This document shows positions 7,732 to 15,686 of a DNA stretch of 24,304 nt, one piece after another. The translations under genes and the position numbers were made by a program. Position 1 is the stretch's first letter; each line of letters opens with the position of its first letter. Below the pieces are notes generated by a model. It saw only the letters and a list, made by a program, of their open reading frames with translations, was not told the DNA's origin and did not search any database. The stretch comes from Campylobacterales bacterium (lineage in GTDB: Bacteria > Campylobacterota > Campylobacteria > Campylobacterales > QNZT01): NCBI GenBank assembly GCA_027055005.1, contig JALUNR010000176.1, positions 1 to 24,304 on the forward strand, given 5' to 3'.

Positions 7732-8442
7732 TTATTTTCCATTATATTTTTCAGTCCCATCATAATCTTTTATAAGTTTATATATGGCATGCAAAGTTGC
7801 AACTCCCATAGTTGAGCTTCCAAATCTACCTTTCATGATGACACTTGGCACATCAAACTCTTTACTAAATCTTTCTCCATACTCTTTAGACTCGACCACA
7901 TTTACAAACCCCACAGGAAAAAGCAAAAGTGCTACATTTTTTAGATCAACTCCCTCATCTAAAAGAGTATTTATAACTGCATAGATAAAAGTTGGAGCAT
8001 TTCCACAGACAAATATCATCTTTTCATTTTTATGTCTTTTTATAGCTTCCACAACAGCAGCATAACTTCTTGTAGTTTTGTTTTTCTCTGCCATCTCATA
8101 TGTAAAGGGTTCATTTATATAGCAAATTACTTCATTTTGATAAGTTTTTAAGTAAAACTCACTAAGTCCAACTTTTATCATATTTACATCTACGATTATT
8201 TTAGCCTTTTGTTGTAAAAGTTCTTTTATCCTAAAAAGAGCATCTTTTGAAAAGTAGATATTTTCCAAAATTTCATTAAAACAAGTAGTAGTATGTATAA
8301 GTCGCTCAATCACAGCTAACTCTTCACTACTAAATTCTTTTGCTTTTGGATAGTTTTTAAGTTCATCTTGTATCATTTCAAAAGACTTCACACTTATATC
8401 TGCTCCTATATTTATAGGTGGCATCTCTCTTTTAAATCCCAT
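7732..8442 (-). CDS. cbiC: Cobalt-precorrin-8 methylmutase
   Basis: This 236-aa CbiC/CobH enzyme moves the methyl group from C11 to C12 to make cobyrinate. The catalytic histidine is H50 in ERLIHTTT (residues 46-53). Other family blocks are GNAPT at 147-151, PVGFVNVVESKE at 176-187, and the glycine-rich end KGRFGSSTMG. AAGGGG just upstream, overlapping the cbiL stop, sets the start; the two genes are three bases apart. Downstream the toxin-antitoxin pair interrupts the otherwise overlapping order. Confidence 0.95.
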   Translation of the reverse strand: MGFKREMPPINIGADISVKSFEMIQDELKNYPKAKEFSSEELAVIERLIHTTTCFNEILENIYFSKDALFRIKELLQQKAKIIVDVNMIKVGLSEFYLKTYQNEVICYINEPFTYEMAEKNKTTRSYAAVVEAIKRHKNEKMIFVCGNAPTFIYAVINTLLDEGVDLKNVALLLFPVGFVNVVESKEYGERFSKEFDVPSVIMKGRFGSSTMGVATLHAIYKLIKDYDGTEKYNGK

Positions 8443-8445
8443 TTT

Positions 8446-9117
8446 TTACCCCTTAAAAAAATCAACAAACAAAGTCATATACTTTTTTACTCTGTCTATC
8501 TTTTTATCATAAACTTTTTCTCCATCAAAGTTTAGATTTTCAAAGCTATATATTTTGCCCTCCTCTTTTATCGTATCAGTTTGCATTCCTATCTTTGGTC
8601 TCATATAAACTAAAGTTTTTGGTACTTCATGTTCAAGTAGAGGTACTATCTCCAAAGATGAATCCCCCAAACAAAGTGGTTTTTTTATCTTTGCACTTGC
8701 ATCACTAAAAGATGTAATACCTGGCACAACTTCACAATTTTCATAAAGCTCAAAATTTTTCTTTTTTATAATATCAAGCATATAGTAAACACTACTATAT
8801 ATCCCAGCATCTCCCAAAGTTACAAAGGCTACTTTCTTATTACTTTTACAAGCTATTAAAACAACATTTGCCTCAGCTTCCCAATCCTCAGGATTGAACC
8901 TCATAGGAGAATAAACTGGTACAAGCTCTTTTTTAAAGTTATGCTTTTGCATTAGTTTTAAAATTATTTTCTGAGTCAAAGATTTAGAAAATGAATTATC
9001 ACTGCTTTTTGTAGGCACACAGATAACATCAGCCTCTTTTAAAACCTCAAGTCCTCTAATACTAAGTAAATCAATATCACCAGGTCCTAAAGAAACCATA
9101 AAAAGCTTAGCATCCAA
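8446..9117 (-). CDS. cbiL: Cobalt-precorrin-2 C20-methyltransferase
   Basis: This 223-aa SAM-dependent tetrapyrrole methylase has GPGD at residues 11-14, TLGDAGIYSS at 100-109 and VPGITSFSDA at 131-140, matching CbiL/CobI. It methylates C20 of cobalt-precorrin-2, the product of CbiK. The frame overlaps the cbiK end by 11 bases if the TTG at 9117 is used. The first ATG is at 9099, which would begin at MVSLGPGD and lose the short DAKLF strand that family members have, so I prefer the TTG start. No strong ribosome-binding site marks either one. Confidence 0.92.
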   Translation of the reverse strand: MDAKLFMVSLGPGDIDLLSIRGLEVLKEADVICVPTKSSDNSFSKSLTQKIILKLMQKHNFKKELVPVYSPMRFNPEDWEAEANVVLIACKSNKKVAFVTLGDAGIYSSVYYMLDIIKKKNFELYENCEVVPGITSFSDASAKIKKPLCLGDSSLEIVPLLEHEVPKTLVYMRPKIGMQTDTIKEEGKIYSFENLNFDGEKVYDKKIDRVKKYMTLFVDFFKG

Positions 9118-9922
9118 GTTTTGTTATCTCTTGTTTTATATTTTGATATATTATCTCTCTTATACTATCAATTTCTATCAAGTTAAACTTTTTGTAAGAA
9201 GTTAAACTCTTTACTATCTCACACTCAAATTCTTCTCTTATCTCATCTCTTATCTCTATCATATCTTTGATATAGTGATTTCCACTAACTAAAAGCATAG
9301 GGACTATTTGAACTTTTTTAACTCCATCTTTTTTCATTTTTTTTACTAAAACTTCTTTTATCGCATAGTATGGATAAGCTCCCTCTAACGAGCAAGTATA
9401 GTTATTCCCCATCATTTCAAGATAGTTAGCACTATAAGTTATAGAGTCAATACCATTCATATCAAGTCTTGGAGTTCCGTGTATAATATAAAGATTTACG
9501 ACTTCATCTTTTTTTATTGCTTGATCTAACTCTTTTAAAAAGAGAGTTGTCTCTTTTGTTTTAGTTAGGATTGCATCTGTTATTCTTAATTTAGATAAAG
9601 AAAAGTTTTTAAATCCATCTACTATTTTTTTAGTAAATTCATGTTCATCAGTTGGAAAAAGATTTACTGAGCTTACTATGATATTTTTGTACCCGGCCAT
9701 ATCTACATCAGCTAAAGTTTGAGGTAGGTTTTTGAACTCTTTTCCATTTTTCTTAAGTAGTTTTAAAACCATACGAGAGCTAAAAGATAAGAAAACATCA
9801 CACTCTTTAAATCTCTCTTGTACATCTTTTTGTAAATCAAGATAAAGATTTTCTTCTATAACTGAACCAAAGCAAGATAGGACAATCGCCCTATCTTTAC
9901 TATAATGTCTATATCTTTTCAT
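9107..9922 (-). CDS. cbiK: Sirohydrochlorin cobaltochelatase, CbiK type
   Basis: This 271-aa class II chelatase inserts Co2+ into sirohydrochlorin (or precorrin-2) without ATP. The two metal-binding histidines expected from the Salmonella enzyme (H145, H207) correspond to H148 in IIHGTP and H216 in VSGNHYIKDM. Full-length size rules out the short CbiX form. It marks the pathway as the early-cobalt-insertion route. The start lies five bases after cbiM, with no clear ribosome-binding site, so translation may follow cbiM. Confidence 0.92.
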   Translation of the reverse strand: MKRYRHYSKDRAIVLSCFGSVIEENLYLDLQKDVQERFKECDVFLSFSSRMVLKLLKKNGKEFKNLPQTLADVDMAGYKNIIVSSVNLFPTDEHEFTKKIVDGFKNFSLSKLRITDAILTKTKETTLFLKELDQAIKKDEVVNLYIIHGTPRLDMNGIDSITYSANYLEMMGNNYTCSLEGAYPYYAIKEVLVKKMKKDGVKKVQIVPMLLVSGNHYIKDMIEIRDEIREEFECEIVKSLTSYKKFNLIEIDSIREIIYQNIKQEITKLGC

Positions 9923-9927
9923 ATAAA

Positions 9928-10611
9928 CTAAGCTTTACAATTATTAAGTCTTTTATCGAACATAAAAGTACAATTATTTGACTTGTAAAATGCCTTAACT
10001 GCTGCAAGTACTGCCAAATCAACTAAAGGTTCTATGATAACAACACTCATATAAGCAAGTCCAAAAGTCCACACATTATGAAGATTCTCAGCACTAAATC
10101 CTTGTCCATATAAAGCCCAAAAAGCAACCCAACTTACTATCGCTCCTTCCCAAGCAACAGATAGTTTTAAAAGTTGAGAATATGTTATATCTTTATATGC
10201 CGTTTTTTGTGGAATAATTTTTTTAGCTACTATATTTAAAAATAAAATACTAGCCAAAAGTGTAGTAACATTTATCCCATATTGAGGTAAATCAGCATGT
10301 TCAAAAAATAATCCTTGAACCAACAACCCAAAAGTTAACCCCATAGCTGTAGGAGCTATACCAAAAATCAAAAACAAAGTTGTACCTAAAATAAGATGCA
10401 CTTCACTAACACCTATTGGATAGTGAGGAAGCACTTCAAAACAAAAAAATACAACTGCAGCAGATATAATACTTTTTAATAAAAATGACAAAAATCCATT
10501 TTCCTTTATATTATCTACTGATAACTTTAAACTTGTACCTACAACGGCAACTCCTGTACCATAGCTAAGAAACATCTTAGCACCATTAACAACACCTGGT
10601 TCTATATGCAT
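9928..10611 (-). CDS. cbiM: Cobalt ECF transporter substrate-binding membrane component
   Basis: The open frame extends to 10731, but the true start is almost certainly the ATG at 10611, giving 227 aa beginning MHIEPGVVNGAKMFLSY. AAGGAG (10618-10623) stands six bases before it. In CbiM/NikM the Met1 amino group and His2 bind the metal, so this start matters; an N-terminal extension would abolish the site. Several membrane helices follow, with VSEVHLILG where CbiM has its next conserved histidine, and QGLFFEHADLPQYGINV typical of the family. CbiM captures Co2+ for CbiK, encoded next. No cbiN, cbiQ or cbiO gene is seen in the window. The tail has two cysteines (NNCTFMF, NNCKA) of unknown meaning. 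Confidence 0.9.
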   Translation of the reverse strand: MHIEPGVVNGAKMFLSYGTGVAVVGTSLKLSVDNIKENGFLSFLLKSIISAAVVFFCFEVLPHYPIGVSEVHLILGTTLFLIFGIAPTAMGLTFGLLVQGLFFEHADLPQYGINVTTLLASILFLNIVAKKIIPQKTAYKDITYSQLLKLSVAWEGAIVSWVAFWALYGQGFSAENLHNVWTFGLAYMSVVIIEPLVDLAVLAAVKAFYKSNNCTFMFDKRLNNCKA

Positions 10612-10617
10612 CATTTT

Positions 10618-10623
10618 CTCCTT
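10618..10623 (-). promoter_or_regulatory. Ribosome-binding site deciding the cbiM start
   Basis: AAGGAG on the minus strand, followed by AAA and two consecutive ATG codons. Spacing is three bases to the first ATG and six to the second, favouring the second, which yields the conserved Met-His N-terminus. Confidence 0.75.
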
Positions 10624-10636
10624 AAAAATTTTTATT

Positions 10637-10816
10637 TTATAGTTTAGTAAAAAGCAGATAAAAATTAGGAGGAGAAGTGTTTTTAACAGGATCTTTGTGA
10701 GATATTTTATGATATATATAATTTGCATCAACTCTTCCTAACTTATGTAAAGTCGAGTACATAGCAATAATAGCTAAACTAAAATATCTTTTTGTATATC
10801 CTTTTAAATGTTTCAT
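10637..10816 (-). CDS. 59-aa hypothetical protein upstream of cbiM
   Basis: This small ORF, too short for standard calling, begins 8 bases after the PIG-L stop and ends 25 bases before cbiM. The product begins MKHLKGYTKRYFSLAIIAMY, a weakly hydrophobic N-terminal helix after a basic start, and ends in a polar tail with HKISHKDPVKNTSPPNFYLL. No family recognised. It does not resemble CbiN, which has two clear helices. Codon choice is mostly like its neighbours, with two rare codons. No good ribosome-binding site is visible. It may be a real cistron or just an open stretch in a leader region. Confidence 0.42.
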   Translation of the reverse strand: MKHLKGYTKRYFSLAIIAMYSTLHKLGRVDANYIYHKISHKDPVKNTSPPNFYLLFTKL

Positions 10817-10824
10817 AAATCTAT

Positions 10825-12135
10825 CTATTTAACCTTCATTACTTTATCAATATTTTTAAAATCAACTACAAAAAACAGTTCATTTGCCCTTATAGCTCTT
10901 CTAAAGTAATTTGCATATTCATACCCTAAAAAATCTCTTTTTAAAAGAGTTTTAACTCCCTTTCTTAGCAATCCCCAAGAGGTTCTATATCTAGGATCCA
11001 TTCTAAGATCACTCATTGCATCAAGTGCTAAGATCTTATCTTTTTGTTTTTTTGGTGTTAAATTATAAGAATAAATATTATCAAAATACAGAGATTTATC
11101 AAAATTTGGTGGTAAATCCATACTACCTCCAGGCATTCCAAAAGGATAATATTCACTTAAAACTAAATGATTTGTATATAATAAAAGCTTTCCTCTTTTC
11201 AAATCCAAACTCTTCATAGCTTCAAAAAGAGCTATTGAACTATATTTATGGTCTGGATGAGCATCTAAAAGTGGATATGGAGTTAAAATAATATCAGGTT
11301 TGATCTCTTTTAAAACTATTTTTATATTTACTACTAATGAATTCCAATCAGCTCCACTTATCAAAACACTATTTAGTGGAGAAATATTGTATTTTCTATA
11401 CTCGTATGAATCTTTTACCTTTGTATATACTCCATGAAACATTTTATCTCTATTTTCATACATATTTTTAAGCTCTGAGTCAAAATAACCTAAATTTAAA
11501 CATTTAAAAGGATTTACTTGCCCTAACATTGGTACTGTAAGACTATCATGTATTCTTACTTTTGCCTTTTCTAGGTAAGCTTGTTTTTGATTTTTAAAAA
11601 TCCCTTTATAAGTGTTTGGTCCTGCATCACCTGCTGTGATAGTTACAATAGATATATTTTTATGATACTTACTATAAAAACCAAAAGAAGCTATCTCTGC
11701 ATCGTCTGGATGAGGAGCAATAATAAGTATTTTTTTATCTTTAAAATTTGGGTTTTTAAAAGAGATGATTTTATAGTCTTTTACATTTACATATTTTGCT
11801 AAGATTTTCAAATGACTAATATTCAGTGAGCTAATATTTATATATCTTATTCCGCAAGAGCCTTGTTCTAAATAGCTTTTTATACTATTTTTACCATCAC
11901 TAAGTATTACTAATGGCTGTAATAATTTACCTAAAATAGTACTATTTACATTTAGTTTCAAAAAAGAAGTTATACCACTTGTGTTTTTTGTATTTGTAAG
12001 TGTATTTTTAAAACTATACACATAATCTTTTTTTACATCATAATTATACAGCGTTGCTTTTGAGTATAAACTATATAAAACAATACCAAAAAATAAAATC
12101 ACTAACCAAAAAATCTTTTTAAAAAAACTCATCAT
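10825..12135 (-). CDS. Membrane-anchored PIG-L (LmbE-like) N-deacetylase
   Basis: This 436-aa protein has an N-terminal anchor at about residues 8-22, a region of about 110 residues without a motif, then a PIG-L domain from about 130. The zinc motif is PHPDDAE at 141-147, with the partner DAHPDH at 291-296. Enzymes of this fold hydrolyse N-acetyl groups from GlcNAc-containing lipids or glycans. Orientation puts the catalytic domain outside the cytoplasm if the anchor is a signal anchor. It shares the minus strand with the cbi genes but functionally belongs with the glycan cluster that starts 110 bases away on the other strand. The start ATG (12133-12135) has only a weak ribosome-binding site; a better one serves an ORF 10 codons upstream in another frame. 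Confidence 0.85.
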   Translation of the reverse strand: MMSFFKKIFWLVILFFGIVLYSLYSKATLYNYDVKKDYVYSFKNTLTNTKNTSGITSFLKLNVNSTILGKLLQPLVILSDGKNSIKSYLEQGSCGIRYINISSLNISHLKILAKYVNVKDYKIISFKNPNFKDKKILIIAPHPDDAEIASFGFYSKYHKNISIVTITAGDAGPNTYKGIFKNQKQAYLEKAKVRIHDSLTVPMLGQVNPFKCLNLGYFDSELKNMYENRDKMFHGVYTKVKDSYEYRKYNISPLNSVLISGADWNSLVVNIKIVLKEIKPDIILTPYPLLDAHPDHKYSSIALFEAMKSLDLKRGKLLLYTNHLVLSEYYPFGMPGGSMDLPPNFDKSLYFDNIYSYNLTPKKQKDKILALDAMSDLRMDPRYRTSWGLLRKGVKTLLKRDFLGYEYANYFRRAIRANELFFVVDFKNIDKVMKVK

Positions 12136-12163
12136 CTATCCATTTACTAATATCTGTTACCAT
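12119..12163 (-). CDS. 14-codon upstream ORF overlapping the PIG-L start (leader or frameshifted N-terminus)
   Basis: An ATG at 12161-12163 has AAAAAAGG five bases upstream, better than the annotated PIG-L start. It reads MVTDISKWIDDEFF and stops in a run of seven T. Removing one T would join it in frame to KKIFWLVILFFG, the PIG-L membrane helix, giving a natural cytoplasmic tail plus anchor. It could be a translational leader, a slippage site or a homopolymer error. Confidence 0.4.
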   Translation of the reverse strand: MVTDISKWIDDEFF

Positions 12164-12245
12164 ATTAACCTTTTTTATCTTATATAACTTTTTTTTACTA
12201 TATTTTCTCTTAATTTAAATTTTTAATGAATATAATCGAAACATC
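12136..12245. promoter_or_regulatory. Divergent promoter region between the PIG-L gene and the glycosyltransferase operon
   Basis: A TATAAT box at 12231-12236 faces right, preceded by T-rich DNA in the periodic style of epsilonproteobacterial sigma-70 promoters. It lies nine bases before the ATG at 12246, so the mRNA would have almost no leader. Facing left, TATAAG-like sequence near 12179-12186 could drive the PIG-L side. No operator-like palindrome seen. Confidence 0.48.
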
Positions 12246-13166
12246 ATGAATAAAAAAGTATATATCATCGTTTTAAACTATAATAATTGGCAAGATACTA
12301 TAAAGTGTTGTGAAAGCATCCTTATGAATGATTATCAAAACTATACCTTAATAGTGGTTGATAATGCATCCCCAGATAACTCTATAAAATATTTAAATAA
12401 GTGGTGTAAAACTCACAAAGAAGTAGTATTACTCTCTTCTGATAAAAATAATGGTTTTAGTGCAGGTAACAATCTAGGGATAAAATATGCAAAGCAAAAA
12501 GGAGATTTTGAATATATTTGGCTTTTAAACAATGATACTATCATAAGAAAAGATACTCTATCACAAATGATAACTTGTGCTATAAATAATGATTTTAGTC
12601 TTTGTGGATCAACTTTGCTTTTTTATGATAAACCAACTGCTATACAAGCTTTTGGAGCATCTTTTAATCCTATTTTTGCTATTCAAAAGCATCTTTTAGT
12701 CCATCAACACTTTACTAAAGAGTTAGTAAACAATTTCGATAAAAATAAAATAGATTATATTGTTGGGGCATCTATGCTACTTGATAAAAGAGCAATAAAA
12801 GTGATTGATTTTATGCCAGAAGAGTATTTTATATATTTTGAAGAGATAGATATAGCAACAAAATGTAAAAGAGCAAACCTAAAGTATGGTGTTTGTCAAG
12901 ATGCTATCGTTTATCACAAAGAGTCAGCCTCAATAGATAAAGAAGATCAAAAGATAAGCTATTTTTCCGACTTTTTTGCTATGAGAAACAGAGTTATTTT
13001 TACAAAAAAATATTATCCATACTTTTTACCAACTGTTTACTTAGGTCTTATTTTATCTATGTTACTAAGGCTAAAAAGAAAAGATTTTGGTGGAGTAAAA
13101 AATATTTTTAGAGTATTAAAAACTCCTCTTAAAAATATAGAAAATTTGGAGTTTAAACAATGCTAA
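12246..13166 (+). CDS. Glycosyltransferase family 2 (rhamnosyltransferase-like)
   Basis: This 306-aa GT-A-fold transferase opens MNKKVYIIVLNYNNWQDTIK. VVDNAS is at 37-42 and the metal-binding DxD equivalent is NND at 95-97 inside WLLNNDT. The later block IVGASMLLDKRAI and YFEEIDIATKCKRANL is typical of GT2 enzymes that use dTDP-rhamnose or other activated sugars in O-antigen synthesis. There is a short hydrophobic segment near 258-273 and no further membrane helices. It is first in a tightly packed five-gene run. A TATAAT box nine bases upstream and no ribosome-binding site point to a near-leaderless start. Exact donor and acceptor cannot be read. Confidence 0.9.
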   Translation: MNKKVYIIVLNYNNWQDTIKCCESILMNDYQNYTLIVVDNASPDNSIKYLNKWCKTHKEVVLLSSDKNNGFSAGNNLGIKYAKQKGDFEYIWLLNNDTIIRKDTLSQMITCAINNDFSLCGSTLLFYDKPTAIQAFGASFNPIFAIQKHLLVHQHFTKELVNNFDKNKIDYIVGASMLLDKRAIKVIDFMPEEYFIYFEEIDIATKCKRANLKYGVCQDAIVYHKESASIDKEDQKISYFSDFFAMRNRVIFTKKYYPYFLPTVYLGLILSMLLRLKRKDFGGVKNIFRVLKTPLKNIENLEFKQC

Positions 13167-13966
13167 CTGAAGATAACATAAGATATCAAATAAATAAGAT
13201 AAGAGATAAAATTTTCCAAATAAAGACAAAAAAACTAGCAAAAGAATTAGAAAAAATTTTGGAAAGTACTGAAGGAATTCCAGTAATTTTAGTTTCATAT
13301 AACAATGCAAAATATGTTTTAAACTCACTAAAGCAACTAAAAAATTACAACATAACTCCTATCATAATAGACAATAATTCTACTGATGAATCATCACTAA
13401 GTATTTTAAAAGCTATTCAAAAAAGTGGAAATGCAAATGTTATATTTAGTGAGTTTAACTTTGGTTATTTAGTTGGATTTTTAAATCCTATATATGAAGT
13501 ACTACCAAAATATTTTGCATATAGTGATCCTGATTTAGAATTTAATCCTCATCTACCTAAAGATTTTTTGGAAATTTTAAAAGAGTTAACTAAAAGATAT
13601 AAAGTTTATAAAGCAGGATTTGCATTAAAACTTTTAAAAGATGAAAATATTATAAAGACATCGATGCAAAAGTTATATGGAGTTCCAAAGATATATAAAA
13701 AAGAGTTAAACTTAATAGAATGGGAAGAACAATATTGGAGGTTTAAACTATCTCATCCAAGCCTTGAAGTTTATGCAGGAAAGTTAGATACAACATTTGC
13801 TGTTTATAATAAAGATAATTTAATTGATGATTTTTATGAAGCTGTTAGAGTTGCTGGAGATTTCAGTGCAATACATCTTCCATGGTATCCACAATTAGAT
13901 ATATTAAACAAAAATGACAAACAAGTATATTTAAAAGGAAACAAATCTTCAACATGGATAAAATAA
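13160..13966 (+). CDS. GT2-like glycosyltransferase
   Basis: This 268-aa protein carries a GT-A core after a 38-residue basic helical leader: PVILVSYNNAKYVLNSLKQL at 41-60, IIIDNNST at 68-75 and the acidic DPDLEF at 123-128 in place of DxD. It diverges from the previous transferase and lacks its conserved second half. GGAG at 13148-13151, eight bases upstream, supports the start, which overlaps the previous gene by 7 bases. It most likely adds one sugar of the repeat unit. Family call firm, specificity unknown. Confidence 0.82.
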   Translation: MLTEDNIRYQINKIRDKIFQIKTKKLAKELEKILESTEGIPVILVSYNNAKYVLNSLKQLKNYNITPIIIDNNSTDESSLSILKAIQKSGNANVIFSEFNFGYLVGFLNPIYEVLPKYFAYSDPDLEFNPHLPKDFLEILKELTKRYKVYKAGFALKLLKDENIIKTSMQKLYGVPKIYKKELNLIEWEEQYWRFKLSHPSLEVYAGKLDTTFAVYNKDNLIDDFYEAVRVAGDFSAIHLPWYPQLDILNKNDKQVYLKGNKSSTWIK

Positions 13967-15087
13967 AAATAATCATAACTGATATTTCTACTAGAAAAGC
14001 ATTTGATTTAACAAATATACTACTTTTTAAAGGTTTGAGTTTGATTCTTTGTGATGCATCGTCTTCTACTCTTTTAAATCTATCTTATAAAAAAGATTTT
14101 GAGATTTTAAGAAAAGATGAAAATTTTGAAAATGACTTGATAACCATCTTAAACAAATACAAAGATTTTAAGCTTATTTATTATCCACTAGAGGAAGATA
14201 CAACACTTTTAATATATGATTTTATAAAAAAATATAATTTTTCAAACTTTTTTTATAACTTACCAGCAAAAAACTCTTTTGATATAGCAAGAGATAAAAG
14301 CTTATTTTCTATCTTTTGTCAAAAAAATTTACTGCCTATTCCAACAGAATATAAAAAAGAACAGCTTCTAAAATCAGACTCTTTACCTTCAAAACTTATC
14401 ATAAAACCAAAAAATGGTTCAGGCTCAATGGGTATAAAATATATAGATACAAAAAAAGAATTTTTATCTTTAAAAGATTTTGACTTTTCTAACTATATCA
14501 TACAACAAAGACTCCAAAATTCAAAAGATATAAAAGGAGCTTTTTTCCTCTTTGACAAGGGAAAACTTATAAATTATTATGGACATAAAAGGATAAGAAC
14601 TTACCCTAAAAGTGGGGGAGTAACTATCTTTTCAAAGTGTGAAATAGATGAAAATCTAAAAGAGTTAGGAGTCAAACTTTTACAAAAACTAAACTGGAGT
14701 GGATTTGCTATGGTAGAGTTTTTATATGATAACAAGACAAAATCATATAAAATCATAGAAGTAAACCCTAGGCTTTGGGGCTCACTTATGCTAGGAGAAT
14801 TTTGTGGAAGTAAAATTCTTGAAAATTACTATTTAACTACACTTCAAAAACCTATACAAAAAGATAGTATCAATACAAATAAATATATAAGATGGGTCTT
14901 TCCATGGGATGTTATAAGTTATCTTGAAAATAGAGGTAAGATAGAAGGTTTTTGGAACTTCAAAAAAGAAAATATTTGCTATATAAACTTTTCATATACA
15001 ACTTTTTCAAAAGCTATATTTTTTACTTTATCAAATATACTAAGTTTAAAAAAGATAAAAAAACTATATAAAAAGGTTTTATCATGA
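13954..15087 (+). CDS. ATP-grasp ligase of the polysaccharide cluster
   Basis: This 377-aa protein has a Rossmann-like N-terminal domain and an ATP-grasp fold: KPKNGSGSMGI (nucleotide-binding loop) at 151-161, an EFL strand near 255 and IEVNPR (metal-binding) at 268-273. ATP-grasp enzymes of this type join a carboxylate to an amine or thiol through an acyl-phosphate. In glycan clusters they may attach amino acids to sugars or build modified precursors; the substrate is not evident. It overlaps the preceding transferase by 13 bases and the HAD gene as ATGA. No ATG other than the one used fits; AAGGA is rather far (14 bases) upstream. Confidence 0.83.
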   Translation: MDKIKIIITDISTRKAFDLTNILLFKGLSLILCDASSSTLLNLSYKKDFEILRKDENFENDLITILNKYKDFKLIYYPLEEDTTLLIYDFIKKYNFSNFFYNLPAKNSFDIARDKSLFSIFCQKNLLPIPTEYKKEQLLKSDSLPSKLIIKPKNGSGSMGIKYIDTKKEFLSLKDFDFSNYIIQQRLQNSKDIKGAFFLFDKGKLINYYGHKRIRTYPKSGGVTIFSKCEIDENLKELGVKLLQKLNWSGFAMVEFLYDNKTKSYKIIEVNPRLWGSLMLGEFCGSKILENYYLTTLQKPIQKDSINTNKYIRWVFPWDVISYLENRGKIEGFWNFKKENICYINFSYTTFSKAIFFTLSNILSLKKIKKLYKKVLS

Positions 15088-15686
15088 TAGTTGTTTTTGA
15101 TTTTGATAAAACTTTAACATATAAAGATACTCTGTTTGATTTTTTTAGGTTTGTTGCAAAAAATAGAAAGGGATTTGTTTTTAAAGTCCCACTTTATTTT
15201 ATCTCCATGATTTTTACAAAGTTAAAACTTATATCAAATACAAAACTAAAAGAGATAGGAATAAACCTTTTTTTAAAAGGATTAAGTAAAAAAAAGTTAA
15301 AAGAAATATCTAACCAATATGCAAAAACTATAAAACTTAATAAACTTTATTATTCAACAAATTTTAAAGACAATAATTATTTTATAGTAAGTGCCTCTTT
15401 TGAAGAGTATTTAAAACCTCTTTTCCCAACAAGTACAACTATTTTAGCAAGTAGTTTAATATACAAAGAAGGTAAAGTAGAAACATTAAAATTTAACTGC
15501 TACAAACAAAACAAACTCCAAGCTCTAAAAGCACTAAATATCACAAATATTGACAAATTATATACAGATAGCATCAGTGATCTACCCTTAGCTAAGATTT
15601 CATCTAAAATATATCTTATCAATGACGATAGTATAAGGGTATGTAAGAGTATAAATGAGTTTATAAATAATCTAAAGGTTTCATAA
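15084..15686 (+). CDS. HAD-superfamily phosphatase (HAD-IB/SerB-like)
   Basis: This 200-aa hydrolase contains all HAD motifs: nucleophile and acid in DFDKT (6-10), serine in SAS (103-105), lysine K144 and metal-binding DSISDLP (162-168). A cap helix insert lies between. SerB-like members dephosphorylate phosphoserine or phosphosugars. Overlapping the ATP-grasp stop as ATGA and immediately abutting the deacetylase, it likely removes phosphate from an intermediate of the same pathway. Substrate unknown. Confidence 0.85.
   Translation: MIVVFDFDKTLTYKDTLFDFFRFVAKNRKGFVFKVPLYFISMIFTKLKLISNTKLKEIGINLFLKGLSKKKLKEISNQYAKTIKLNKLYYSTNFKDNNYFIVSASFEEYLKPLFPTSTTILASSLIYKEGKVETLKFNCYKQNKLQALKALNITNIDKLYTDSISDLPLAKISSKIYLINDDSIRVCKSINEFINNLKVS

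Noticed and set aside
10612..10731. N-terminal extension of CbiM (39 extra hydrophobic residues)
   Set aside because: It lacks a ribosome-binding site, overlaps a small ORF in another frame and would bury the Met-His metal site; AAGGAG marks the start at 10611.
10612..10830. Possible cobalamin riboswitch upstream of cbiM
   Set aside because: I found no B12-box-like conserved core or multi-stem layout. Most of the stretch is an open 59-codon frame, and the rest is A/T with a ribosome-binding site.
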